Origin: Cinnamomum chago
Taxonomy: Eukaryota; Streptophyta; Magnoliopsida; Laurales; Lauraceae
Assembly (NCBI GenBank): GCA_038049695.1
Contig: CP142454.1
Coordinates: 19,476,501-19,540,500 of the forward strand
Direction of reading: 5' to 3'
DNA length: 64,000 nucleotides
This document shows, one piece after another, positions 11,901 to 21,919 of this stretch. Position numbers and translations under genes: made by a program. Position 1 is the first letter of the stretch, and each line of letters opens with the position of its first letter. The notes beneath the pieces were generated by a model. It was not told the origin of the DNA. It ran no database searches and worked only from the letters and a program-made list of their open reading frames with translations.

Positions 11901-14900
11901 AACAAGGGCTACTGTAACTGTAAGCCCACAGGAGCAACGATGGGAGATTGGCACAAGCAAAGGCTTGGCCAGTCTCTCACCACTCGGCATTCAAAAGAAA
12001 TGCAGCCTTTGAGCTATTTATGATTGGAGTTCTGTGACAAAAAAGAAGCAAGATTGTCTTGAACAAAATAAAGACATAAACAAGAAACATGCACCGACTT
12101 TCAGAAAAAAGAATTGGAAACAACTGCACGGAGTCACAAATATGCTTTCATCATAATAGTTTATAAAGTAAAAAGATCAAGCTACCAAAGTGGGTACAAC
12201 AAAAACAAAAGGATTGACATAACATGAATAAACCTGCTAATCAATATTTTAACAAAAGCAATGTCAAGGCTCAGTACCACTCAAATGATGAGTTGGGATT
12301 TACAACGAGGAAACTAATCCACCTCAAACTCAAAATTCTTCTTTCTTGCTAGAATACTATCTAGTATTCAGAAAGAGTTAGTAAATATAAAAGTCAACAT
12401 CATTGTTCTGAAGTTCTTAATATATTAGTCATTGAAAAATAAAAAATATATAGCTATGTCGCCCACAGCTGTTGCACAGCTGGTTAGGGACATGAGAGCA
12501 TGTGTGTGGGGATAAGTTTGTGTCCCAATGTAGCCAAATATATATAGGGCTTTTCGAGTGCACAGATGCTCATCTAAGCAAGTTGTGCACAGCCTTGTGG
12601 GGCCCACTTGGGGCCACATCAATTCATGAGAAGGTGGGTGTTAAAAGATCTGGGGTGACCCACCTGCATGAAAATTTTAGGATACATCATTTTTTTTAGG
12701 ATGCATCATTTTTCTTAATCAAAACCCAATGACCAAATCGCATTGGGATCAGTGTGCCCTCCCTCCCTCCCCTCTTGAGTAAATGAAGCCTCCCAAGTTA
12801 CAAATACCAAATCAAAATACAAAACACCAAATGACTACTGTTGAATTGTTGTTCCATTGGCACAGTGAAAGAAAAGACGTCAGAGAAAATTTAATTATAC
12901 TATTAATAAACCAAAAGAATTACAGAATTGTTATTGTGCTTGAAGCTTTATCAATAAAGAAAAGTAATCAAGCCAGTGGTCAGTTCAATAATGCATCAAC
13001 TGTCCCTCCCGCCCTCCCTCCCCTCTGAGTAAATGAAGCCTCCCAAGTTACAAATACCAAATCAAAAGACAAAACACCAAATGACTACTGTTGAATTGTT
13101 GTTCCATTGGCACAGTGAAAGTAAAGACGTCAGAGAAAATTTAATTATACTATTAATAAACCAAAAGAACTACAGAATTGTTATTGTGCTTGAAGCTTTA
13201 TCAATAAAGAAAAGTAATCAAGACAGTGGTCAGTTCAATAATGCATCAACTGTAAAATCTGTATCAAACCTCCTTGTATATAAACTTTGCCATTCCTGCT
13301 CCCATTCGTTTTGTGATAACTTCTATTGCCTCTTGGTAACTGGATAGTTTGCATCACAAGGAGTATAGTAATGAATACAAGTCAGAATAAAAATAATATT
13401 GTACCAGAAATTCCTTTGGTGTTTACTTAAAAAGGATTACTGGGGTAAGAAATCACCTTCTTCCAAGCTCCAAGAACGCATTCGAAACATTATGAAATTT
13501 GTCCATGAGAACTTTGTAGTCCTTTGTACCACCTAAATATGAAAGAAATCACTGTAGATCAAAAAATATGTGATATTTAAATCAATTGACACATCAATAC
13601 CAACTGCAAAGAAACACAGCAAAAATGAAAAACTAAAAAGTTACAACCTCATAATTCTTAAATGATAGTTTCAGGTTGGTATAAGGCTGAGTCTTTTATT
13701 GTACGAAATATCGTCCACATGCAGCCAGTTTCTGAAATATGAAAAATATTATGAACAAGAAGGCATCATATGCTCCGTGGCATGGGGTTTTACATTGTAC
13801 TCAAGTCTTGATTTGTGAATATGGGACCCAATTTGGCAAATGAGAGAGGATGTGAGGAACATGGTGGACAAGCCATACCTCAAAATTATCACCTATATGA
13901 AACAGAAAAGATCCTGTTCTACCATCAAATTGGTGCTGAAGGAGCTTAGTGCCGATTTAACCTGTGCAGGGCCAACCTTCTAGTGATCCATCCAACTCAT
14001 ATTACGTGCCTCCCTACACTAAGGCACTGACCCAAATTGTACTCCAATCAAAGAAATATGCACTGTTCATGATCAGTTGCTCTTACTGGAGAGAAATTTG
14101 GACCATTGCCGATCCAGAGGGTGGTGTGTGATGTAAGCATAATCAAGCACAAGTGGACCCTACATAGGTAAAATCAAATGGACAGCTCGCATCAGCATCA
14201 TGCTGACAGAACCATGAGATCATTTTTCCATGAAAATTTTGAACCAGAGATTTACGGTCTTCAAATTTAAACATCAAATGAGAGAACAGGAGTCAAAATT
14301 CAGAGAAAAAATGGAAAAGTTGGATGGCTAAGATCTTCCAGCCCAGGTAACACAGAGCGCTAATTTGATCAATGGTTTGCATCCCAAACCATGTGACCCA
14401 TATGTTTATTAAGGTTCAAGTTTACCATACAAATCCTTGACTTGAGGATCATAAAATTCCTCATTGCATATCATTAAGTATATAATCATAGATCTTTGAG
14501 CAAACTTCTCCAAATTCGTCAAAATATTAATTTGGATTTATTTCTAACATTTTTTTTCGTCCTAAGATGGAGCGCATCAGTTCATGATATGGGTGACAAA
14601 CCATCCACATTTAAAAAATGTTTAAGCCTACAGTGCACCTCCAGTTGAGAACCATATAATTATACTGAATGAAAGATTAGGCCTGTCAACGGACGAAGGT
14701 TTGTCAAGCTTCGGACCGGCTTGCCATTTCCCAGGTATAATAAAAGCGGAGTCAAGCCGATTAGGAGCAAGTCAGGCGCATGTTGGACAAAATTCAGGGT
14801 GATTTGGATCTGATTGTTTCCCGTTCATGTGTGTTGAATGGAAAAAAAAAATCCAGAACCACCCACCACAAGTCACATAAGACTAGCAGCTGGTCATAAT

Positions 14901-17900
14901 CCACCAACCCTCAAAAGTTTTGTCAAAACTAACTTCCATACACAACACTTTCTCACCACCAATGAAGACTAAGGCAAAGACTGACTGTGCAAGACTGAAA
15001 AGGCCTAATATATGGATGTAATCTCTTCTTATGGTAGAGAATTGAATAATTCTAATTTAAAAATGTTTCAGTTTCCTCTTTGGGGATTATTATGGGTTCT
15101 TGGTTGGAGCAGAGCGTAGGGAAGGAGGATAGCCAACGGGCTAAACTCCAAGCCAAAAGGCTTAGGGTAGGATGTCTATGAGCTTTCTCAAATGTGTGAT
15201 TCTCTCTTGTCTTTGGTGTGAATGTCTATGAGCTTTCTCAAACGTGTGATTCTCTCGTCTTTGGTGTGAGACCTAGACATCCTACCCTAAGCCTTATGGC
15301 TTGGAGTTTAGCCCGTTGGCTATCCTCCTTCTTCCCTGCACTGCTTCAATATTTTTAGAACAATAGATGCATACAAGTACATATAAAATGCATCAAACAA
15401 TCAAATATAGTACCTAATGAAAAAACAAAAACACACATGCATACAAGTACATATAAAATGCATCAAACAATAAAATATAGGTTCGCACGCATGCATGCAC
15501 GCACGGTATGTGCAAACATATTTTACCCTTTTTATGTTAAGCTATTTTATTGTCACTGAACTTAACAAGAAAAAAATCCAAAGCAACAAACTCTCAAGGG
15601 ATACTACAAAAATAAACATGAAAAGATAATTACATAATAAGATTTTCACAAAGACTTACATGAGAAATGCCAATCAGGATCATATATGTGACGATGAAAG
15701 GACTGCAGGATAGGTACTTTGATATCAGAAGGTATGCTTGTGTCATCCTCTATAATGGAGATGGAATCAGACAAGACGTTAAAATTAATCAGTATTCACA
15801 AGAGAAATGGTGGAGTTGAAATGAGTGCAAGAATCTATTATATACAATAAAAATCTTATAAATAGCTGCAGCCTGCAGTATCATTCCAATAATAGGTCGA
15901 TCTGTCATGAAGAGAACTACATATAACCAGGTGATGAAAGTTGAGCAAAGATCTCTTTTTCCAATTCAAAAATAAAAACAAAAACAAAAACAAAAATATG
16001 AGAAGGTCAGTCAGCATAGGTACTACAAATTGTGTATATTGTCATAAGCTAAAAATAGCACAGCATGCTAAATTCATTGATATTGATAATAGCAATTGAT
16101 TAGCTATACTAAATTTTATTTTTTGACAATTCAATGATTATGATCAGACAGGAGGGATATGGGTGGTGGTGGCACCAGTATCTAGCATTGGCTCGAATTC
16201 AAAAGGATAAATCAGCAATAGTAATGAATCTATTTCAATTATATTAAAATTTGATGTAGACCAGTTGGCACCGCCACATGCGGACCAACCAAACCATGCG
16301 CAGCCTCTAGTGGAAGCACTAATGGACCATATGTTCATCTTAAATTTCTCTTGCTAACCATTCCTACCAAAACCTCGAGGCGTTAGTAGAGGCAGTATAA
16401 ATACTTTTCAATACTCCCCATTTGGTAGAGCCTACTCCTCAGCACTCCCCCTCAGGTGGAACCTGGTCGGCGCACTTTTGGTGACGCTTTTTTTTCACGC
16501 TAAGTCGTTCCTTTTGGGATTCGAACTCGCGACTGGTTGGCTCTTATACCATCTTAAATTTCTCTTGTTCACCATTCCCTACCAAAACCTCAAGGCATTA
16601 GTAGAGGCAGCATAAATATTTTTCAATACTCCCCCTTGGGTGGAGCCCACTCCCCAGCAATTCATGCCAAGGGTCCCCATGCCCTCTCACAGAGGGACAA
16701 GTAGATTGCACCCGCTATCATAATAGTCCACAAGTTTGAAACATGGGGACCATTAGGGCTAGCTGTTTGGACCATACGAATTGGAAGCCCAGCCCTTTGC
16801 CCTACTTAATTTAATGCTTTCTTTTTTATTAAATTTCCAGTACAGTAATAAGCATTTTATGTCCTCTAATCCATCATTTAGTTATGATGAATAATGACAC
16901 TAAAGCATCTATTTGATGTTTTAGCTTTGACTAAGGGCTCAAATCTGTTTTATGGCTTATCTCTGATGCAGACATGTGTGTTTAATCATATGAAAAGCAG
17001 ACAACCAGCACCTTACTGGCTTGTTTTGACATGAATTGAATAAAATTGTCCCATTTGGAATGTGTGTATGTTGCTAGGGTTCGGGGCATGCGATTCCACA
17101 ATATTTCCTTGGTTGCATCCATTTATAGGCTGGTTTTTCTTGTTCAACAGCCCCTACATTTGCGGTTTATGGCATAGGTTTCTAAGTAGCTGGTTCGACA
17201 TCTTCTATATTTGCTAGTTGCAGTCGGACACGGGAAGTCCCTGATTGCATTAGTTCTGTACATGCGACCACCATTCACCATGTGAAAGCACATTCCTTAA
17301 TTCCTATAGCAAACCTGCAGCTTTGTCATGCAGCACTTTCAGTTAACACCCTAGGCAATGCTTATTTCACTCTACAGCTGGGCTCTGTTGTAGCATGCCA
17401 CCTCTGCCAAACACCCTAAAATTCTCATATCATATATTAATACAAGTGGAACTCACGGCTAAGAATGGAAAATTTTTATGGCTGATCACCAATCTCATTG
17501 ACCATCTATTATCCAGGCTTGGGGCAAACACATGATGAAGAACAATACATGACAGGTGACATGTTAATTATAGATTATAAGATTATACTTATTTTATACC
17601 AACAAGATTGAAGAGATTATTTTACAGGATAGTGATTAGATAAGCTATGATCTACGGAGGAGAATGCTGACCGATCAAAAAGCAACAAATGCACAAAATG
17701 AGTATAGAACATATGAGAATGTTGAGATGGATGTGTGGTAAAACTAGGAAAGATAGAATAAAAAATGAGCACTTTTGGAAGCATTTACTGGTAGCATTAA
17801 AAGAGACTCATTTGGGATGATTTTATCATGTCCAACGCAACCCAACAACAATGCCGTTGAGGAAAAGTCTTTCTTTTGTAGGTTGATGGCCCACCAACAA

Positions 17901-20900
17901 AAAGGGACAGACCAAAGAGGACATGAATGGAAATAATAAGGACAGATCTAAATAAGTACAACCTATCCGAAGATTTGGCCCAAAATAGATTGAAATGGAG
18001 AAACAAAGTCATGCAACCGACCCAGCATAGTTAGGACAAGGCTTTGATGACAATGATGATGATGAGAGATAATTATAAGAATATACTCTTTATCAATCAG
18101 TCTAGAATCATCTATATGTTTACCAACAAAAATTTATTAAACAAATCACAATCAGCAATATTTAGCAGCAAATATCAATCAACAGTATAAAACAAATATC
18201 TATCAAAAATATTTATCAATAGATGAATACGGATCAAAATCTATCAACCACAAAATTTATCAACAATATCTATCAATAACAGTGAATTATAAAGACTAGA
18301 GAATCAACCAAAACTGACAACAAGAAATGCATATGCCTTCAAAACTATAATAGATATGGCATTAAGAATCATTGATATCACAAACATGGCAAAGTTATGT
18401 TTTGCAAGCTGATTTTTGTAGGTCAGTTAGCAAGATGGTTGTGGGAAATAGCCTAACAAAAACAAAGGCTGATTCCAGAGATAAGGCACAAGCACATGAG
18501 AGGATATTGTATGGCAGAATCTATATAACTAGTGGTATTGTTTAATGCAAGATGTACACTCCATTCTCGTTTTCTTTTTGGTGCTTCGTTTCAGTGATCC
18601 CAAGAGCCTTTTTTTTGTGTGTGTGTGTGTGTGTGTCGATCGCAAGTGATATGTCGTAGCTATCAGTGGACTGGTGACAAGAAACTATCTCAGGTTGGAG
18701 GACCCCCATCAATGACAAGCAAAAATATAAACAGTTCCGAGAAAACAAAAATTGCAAAAATGTCCATAATCATGAATCAACAGAGAAGACACCAAAGATT
18801 GGATCATAGGGTCCCAGAATCTAGGGGGGTTCCCTTTGTGTGGAACATCCACAGTGGGTTCTCTCATGTCAACAATTTGGAAGCTGAACTGTTGCCTCAA
18901 TTGTAAATCTAAAACTGATTGATGTTAGGGGCTGAAAAACTGCATAGCCCCTTGCATAACTATTGAGGCCTGCCAGAATATGAAATAGAACAGCACATGC
19001 AAAGAACTTCACAGCGTAATGGAGAGAAAAAATAACATCAACAACAACAATAATAATGAGATCCATAAAGAGGAGTCAGCAATATGAACTAACCAACAGT
19101 ATCAAGGCCTCTGAGAACCAAATAGAAAATGCACACCTGCAGAAAGAAAGGAAAAACAGAGCACCAAATTATATAGCTGGGAGAAAAAGGGCATAAATGG
19201 AAAATATAGTAAGACACGTGAGAATGAGGGAAACCTGGCCAAAGTATGGTGCACCAGTCATCTGGTACATCAAACTAAAATCAGGACATGTTGATTGATG
19301 GTCAATGCCTTAATGGTATGGGGAACTCAACAAGTGTGTCCCGCTAAGGATCAGCCACTGTATTAAATATTATTTTGTAGACAATCTTAACCATTAGTGT
19401 GAAAATCAACAAATGGACAGCAGCAAAGATTAACAGTCAGCCAGCATTGAGCAAGGAAAAGGCCCAACGATCTAATGGGAAGGATCATCGAATGCATATA
19501 ATTGGAGGCAGTAGTCTACCCATGATGGTACTCATCTGAGGATTCATTCACAGTGGACGAATACTAATCCAGTGGTTCAATTTTAGTGTATACTGGACTG
19601 TCCTACCCATGAAAGCAGTGGAGTTATCACTCAATGGCAATAATCATTACTACTGCTTCATCTGTATGTCCTAGCTAGGATGGTTAGGACTATTCAATAG
19701 GAGAGATTTTGCTAGCACTACCCATCCACAACTAGGCCCGCCAGATGAACCATTAGAACATGTCCAGATCTCGAAGTCTGGTGATCCAGACCATTAATAT
19801 GATAGGTATCACAGCTAACAAGTCATGACCTGAAATTTATCTGGTAGGTGGATGGGAACCATCTGATATTCAATATTCTGTTCTCAATGCACCAGATCAG
19901 TATAACTGAGACAAGTTGGCTGATCCACACTGTTCATCTGATGGGCCCAAATGGTGGAGAAGGCATGACCCCAAACTGATTGATCAGAAGGTCATAGCCA
20001 TCCAATATCCAGACAATTTCTGTAGTTTCATCTCAACCGTTTGATCAAAGAGTCAAACCCTGCAGCTCGGAAAAGGCCCACTGTATCCCCATATCTATCC
20101 ACATTAGGGCCCATCACATCACATCACATCATACAGTCTCTTTTCTTCTTCTTTTTTGTATAAACACATCATATACAGTCTTAATCACCGAACACAGCAA
20201 GCAACTAGCTCCTCAAACAAGCTTAGCAAACAACCAATGAAGAAAACTACAGCGCACATTAGTGCAGTGGGCCCACTTATGGAAGAAGACTACACTGCTG
20301 GTTCAGTGGGACCCACTTTTCTCATCGACCCAAAATCATCAGTACTATTAACTCCAACTCAAAATGGATCAAAAATTCACTGTCGTCCTCAAATCATTTT
20401 ATCCAATCAAACAGTCAAAAATCTCCAATCTGAGTCACTTTCAAGATTCAACCAATACATCCCATTACTTTGAGAACAAGCCAACCCCACATGCTCACAT
20501 TACAGATCTCAAGAAAATAAAAATAAAAATAACCATGTCAAAAGAGGGGAAATAAAGGAAAGATCAAAACCAATAAAGAATAAATCTTTCTTTTTTTTTT
20601 CAACATCTCTATAGAGAATCAAGATCTGGAACTGGGTAGAAACAGAGAGAGATAACCATGCGAACCCACACGCCGCCCATAGTAAAGATTTCCCTCTTTC
20701 TCTACACGAAAGAGGAACCGTAGAATCAAAAAGAGGAAATCAAAAACCCCAAAAGAAAAAGAATCGAAATTTTCGTAACTTCTATAGTCAATCAAGATCT
20801 GGAAGACTGGAATGGGGTTGAAACAGGTACGGAGACATAGATAGAGAGAACAAACCCCGTATACCCACATTACAGATCCCGCTCTTTCTATACACAAAAA

Positions 20901-21400
20901 CGAAAACCGATCATTTAAAAAAAAAAAAGTAAAACAAGAAATCCAAAATCGAAGTAATCAACTTCGCATCATATCTGCAGATAATCAAGACGTAAAAAAA
21001 AAACAAAATCTAACGTGCCCACATTACAGATTTCGCTCTTTCTAGACAGAAACAAACACCCATTATCAAAAGCATCTAAGTCAAAAACCCCAAACCCAAA
21101 AATCAAATTTTTCAACATCTATAAAGAGAATCCAGACCTCAAACTCAATCAAAACAGGGATAAAAAAAAAAAAGGTGGGTCTAAAAGAATCGGATCGAAT
21201 CGTACTGCGTTTCGGAGCTCCGGGCGAAGTTGCTGGATGACGAAAGAGAAGCTGCGAGAGACCTTGTGGAGCAAGGTGTAGCAGAAGGACCAATGGGGTT
21301 CGGAAGGGATCTGCTTCTCCGCATGAATGGCTGCGATTTTCAGCTTCAAGAGAGGGAAAAGATCTTCCGGATGCTTCAATATCGCTCCCAAAGTCCCCAT
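2827..21400 (-). CDS. SQS: Squalene synthase (farnesyl-diphosphate farnesyltransferase), ten of about eleven or twelve coding exons
   Basis: Condenses two farnesyl diphosphates to squalene via presqualene diphosphate with NADPH, the first committed step of sterol and triterpenoid synthesis, at the ER membrane. Coding exons on the minus strand: 21400-21206, 19136-19094, 15749-15660, 13532-13457, 13339-13270, 11794-11651, 11539-11435, 6720-6574, 3220-3145, 2915-2827. All have GT-AG borders and phases that join without a break into 345 codons. Visible motifs: first Asp-rich DTVEDD (residues 77-82), second DYLED (213-217), [14 protein letters not shown] (45-58), [29 protein letters not shown]. 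Plant homologues are about 410 aa, so roughly 65 residues, including the C-terminal transmembrane anchor, must be encoded left of position 1; I find them nowhere in 1-2826. The start is the first Met in frame, [18 protein letters not shown], as in other plants. The leader is GA-rich. Unusual residues: G75 in RGLDTVEDD (usually A), Y in GMAKFIYKE (usually C), VGT in [10 protein letters not shown] (usually VET). Likely functional if the last exons are intact. Confidence 0.95.
3145..3220 (-). CDS. SQS: SQS coding exon 9 (residues 291-316)
   Basis: Encodes [20 protein letters not shown] then VKMRRG, a helix of the substrate tunnel. Acceptor ATCAG, donor GTGAGA, phase 1. Confidence 0.95.
4738..4955. 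repeat. Tandem duplication, two ~109-bp copies (SQS intron 8)
   Basis: Both copies read CTACTAGG(G/A)TACAAG, then TTTAGCATATCCTACTTGCC, a T-rich middle, and GAATGTTAGAAAGGAATATA or a close variant. Copies are about 4738-4846 and 4847-4955 with roughly ten differences. The rest of this 3.35 kb intron (3221-6573) is AT-rich with a (TTC)n run at 4329-4363, and I see nothing else certain. Confidence 0.85.
6574..6720 (-). CDS. SQS: SQS coding exon 8 (residues 242-290)
   Basis: Encodes [20 protein letters not shown], then [18 protein letters not shown] and [11 protein letters not shown]. Acceptor TCTTCAG, donor GTGAGG. It is separated from exon 7 by a 4.7 kb intron containing a TRIM and a Copia-like element. 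Confidence 0.96.
7099..7409 (+). mobile_element. TRIM retrotransposon (70-bp LTRs, perfect 5-bp TSD) in SQS intron 7
   Basis: The 5' LTR 7099-7168 and 3' LTR 7340-7409 are both 70 bp, begin TGTTAAGTAG and end CTCTGTCA. They differ at four positions, all A/G transitions. Directly after the 5' LTR is TGGTATTAGAGCC (7169-7181), an initiator-Met tRNA primer-binding site. Directly before the 3' LTR is the polypurine tract GGTGGGGGG. The target site ATTAT is duplicated at 7094-7098 and 7410-7414. The 171-bp interior has no coding capacity. This is a textbook terminal-repeat retrotransposon in miniature, moved in trans. Confidence 0.93.
7757..10966 (-). mobile_element. Degenerate Copia-like LTR element in SQS intron 7
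   Basis: On the minus strand an LTR runs from TGTAATATTGAGAG at 10966 to about 10762, followed by the primer-binding site TGGTATCATAGC (10759-10748). A diverged second LTR begins TGTAACATTGAGAG at 7930 and runs to about 7757. Both share TAAGTTTGTCC, a CCCAGTTT..GTTGATATC stretch and ACAATTCT. The ~2.8 kb interior has no recognisable gag-pol frame and contains its own duplications. TSD not resolved. The LTR ends are approximate. Confidence 0.6.
9766..10110. repeat. Imperfect tandem duplication (~175 bp) inside the Copia-like element
   Basis: GTTAAACTGGAC, TTTTTGTCCAAGGATTGTTA, GCTTCTGC, TGCTGAGTCCA and GGATTTGA recur in the same order at about 9772-9930 and 9944-10100. Copies differ by substitutions and short indels. 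It lies in the noncoding interior of the element. Confidence 0.7.
11435..11539 (-). CDS. SQS: SQS coding exon 7 (residues 207-241)
   Basis: Encodes [20 protein letters not shown] then [15 protein letters not shown]. It holds the second aspartate-rich motif D213xxE216D217, which binds the diphosphate through Mg2+. Acceptor TTCCAG, donor GTGCGT. Confidence 0.96.
11651..11794 (-). CDS. SQS: SQS coding exon 6 (residues 159-206)
   Basis: Encodes [20 protein letters not shown], then [20 protein letters not shown] and NSMGLFLQ. Acceptor TTGTAG, donor GTATAT. This is the most conserved part of the central active-site pocket. Confidence 0.95.
12778..13253. repeat. Direct tandem duplication, 250-bp unit, in SQS intron 5
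   Basis: 12778-13003 and 13028-13253 are nearly identical, from AGTAAATGAAGCCTCCC to ATAATGCATCAACTGT. They are joined by a CCCTCCCTCCCCTC stretch that also precedes copy 1, consistent with unequal exchange or replication slippage at that microhomology. I count only about four differences over ~226 bp, so the event is young. The similar 81- and 104-codon plus-strand frames seen here are a product of the duplication, not genes. Confidence 0.9.
13270..13339 (-). CDS. SQS: SQS coding exon 5 (residues 135-158)
   Basis: Encodes [20 protein letters not shown] then YKE. Acceptor ATCCAG, donor GTTTGA (weak). A 250-bp direct duplication in the next intron ends only about 17 bp from this donor. Confidence 0.9.
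13457..13532 (-). CDS. SQS: SQS coding exon 4 (residues 110-135)
   Basis: Encodes [16 protein letters not shown] and SNAFLELGR. Acceptor TTTAG, donor GTGATT. It ends in phase 2, so the codon with exon 5 becomes AGT (Ser), where other plants usually have Gly before YQEAIE. Confidence 0.93.
15107..15345. repeat. Snap-back (foldback) element with ~80-bp arms in SQS intron 3
   Basis: The left arm (15107-15187: GGAGGATAGCCAACGGGCTA, then AACTCCAAGCC and TAGGGTAGGATGTCT) is the reverse complement of the right arm (15264-15345) with few mismatches. The loop has two direct copies of a ~50-bp unit (ATGTCTATGAGCTTTCTCAA, GTGTGATTCTCTC, GTCTTTGGTGTGA). No clear TSD. A transcript through it would form a long hairpin. 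Confidence 0.85.
15366..15481. repeat. Short direct duplication (two ~45-bp copies)
   Basis: ATGCATACAAGTACATATAA followed by AATGCATCAAACAAT(C/A)AAATATAG occurs at about 15367 and 15437, 70 bp apart, just 3' of the foldback element and 5' of SQS exon 3 on the plus strand. Directly after it is a short GCAC/GCATGC-rich run (15481-15506). Confidence 0.85.
15660..15749 (-). CDS. SQS: SQS coding exon 3 (residues 80-110)
   Basis: Encodes [18 protein letters not shown] and [12 protein letters not shown], completing the D77xxE80D81 metal-binding motif. Acceptor TATAG, donor GTAAGT, the strongest donor in the gene. Confidence 0.95.
16338..16659 (-). mobile_element. Second TRIM retrotransposon (~108-bp LTRs) in SQS intron 2
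   Basis: On the minus strand: 5' LTR 16659-16552 and 3' LTR 16444-16338, each starting TGCTG(G/A)GGAGT and ending GAGAAATTTAAGA. The primer-binding site TGGTATAAGAGCC (16551-16539) immediately follows the 5' LTR. The polypurine tract CTGAGGGGGAG immediately precedes the 3' LTR. Flanking 5-mers are GTTCA and ATTCA (4/5 match). The LTRs differ at about a dozen sites, so this copy is older than the one at 7099. The LTR ends in GA rather than canonical CA. No coding capacity. Confidence 0.85.
17620..18062 (+). pseudogene. LINE (L1-type) 3' end, degenerate, in SQS intron 2
   Basis: The frame beginning near 17677 gives [20 protein letters not shown], then [18 protein letters not shown]. These match the conserved C-terminal tail of plant L1 ORF2 (LRWMCGxTRxDRIRNE...RWFGHVxRRP). 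Stops and indels follow, with the remnant [13 protein letters not shown] of the usual DRTEWR..IHVADP. It ends in a (GAT)n run at 18052-18066, a typical LINE 3' tail. Antisense to SQS. Confidence 0.75.
18068..19093. other. SQS intron 2, exon-proximal part: no gene seen
   Basis: AT-rich intron sequence with TATCAA/CAATAT repetitiveness at 18120-18280 and a (TG)n microsatellite at 18618-18635. The open frames at 18619-18906 and 18869-19066 have no recognisable protein signature and lie within the intron. Confidence 0.6.
19094..19136 (-). CDS. SQS: SQS coding exon 2 (residues 66-80)
   Basis: A 43-nt exon, [14 protein letters not shown] plus the first base of a Glu codon, between a GCAG acceptor and the donor GTTAGT. 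It carries D77 of the first aspartate-rich motif. Its frame joins exactly to exons 1 and 3. Confidence 0.93.
20600..21165. repeat. Four degenerate ~172-bp tandem repeats next to SQS exon 1
   Basis: The block CTATAG.GAATCAAGATCTGG, A..GGG.TGAAACAG, CCCACATTACAGAT, CGCTCTTTCTA.ACA, TCAAAAACCCC.AAA recurs with starts near 20605, 20780, 20945 and 21117. Copies are diverged (roughly 60-75% by eye). The array fills the 5' third of intron 1, starting about 40 bp inside the exon 1 donor. A first-intron array this close to the promoter could influence transcription, which is an inference. Confidence 0.75.
21206..21400 (-). CDS. SQS: SQS coding exon 1 (residues 1-65)
   Basis: Starts [18 protein letters not shown] and ends [10 protein letters not shown] before the donor GTACGA (phase 0). 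It includes the EPHWSFCY and [14 protein letters not shown] helices that line the first substrate site. The GA-rich stretch upstream on the minus strand (21401-21450) is presumed 5' UTR. Confidence 0.95.
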
Positions 21401-21765
21401 CTTCTCCTCTTTCTTCTTCTTCTCCTTCTCTCTTTCTCTCCTTGAATCGCAGCCAAAACGGATGCAGAAACGGGAGAAACCAGAAAGAGAGAGAGAGAGA
21501 GATCGAAATGGAAATGGAATCTCTTCCCTGTATCTGTCGTTGCTTTGGTTGTTTTATTTTCTCCTCAACCAGCGCTGCGTTTGTTTCTTTTTGGGGTGGA
21601 GTCCACAATGTGAGCTGGAATTGGAAGTGTGTGGGTCCTGCCTAGATTTTGGTGATTGAAATTTGAAATCATGGAGAAACTCTATCCAATGGGTCACATG
21701 GGAATTGGGATATGGCCTGTTGGGCAGATATTTCATGGGGCATGTTTGGTAACTAGAGATTCCTT

Positions 21766-21919
21766 GGTCCCCCTAAAAAAATCTCTGAGGAGAGCTACAG
21801 AGTTCTAAGTTTGGCAAAACACTACAAAATCCTACCATTTATGGTCCCCCTAAAAAAATATCTGAGGAGAGCTACAGAGTTCTAAGTTTGGCAAAACACT
21901 ACAAAATCCTACCATTTAT
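21766..21919. repeat. Perfect-register tandem duplication, 77-bp unit, upstream of SQS
   Basis: GGTCCCCCTAAAAAAAT(C/A)TC to ATCCTACCATTTAT occurs twice head to tail (21766-21842, 21843-21919) with a single difference. It is preceded by GGGGCATGTTTGGTAACTAG, a MITE-like terminus. It lies about 0.4 kb upstream of the SQS start codon. Confidence 0.95.

Noticed and set aside
12783..13347. Two similar frames (81 and 104 codons)
   Set aside because: Similar only because the 250-bp DNA segment is duplicated; they run antisense over SQS intron 5 and exon 5.
21081..21608. 175-codon minus-strand frame across SQS exon 1
   Set aside because: Different frame from MGTLGAIL; overlaps the true exon and reads through intron 1 and leader.
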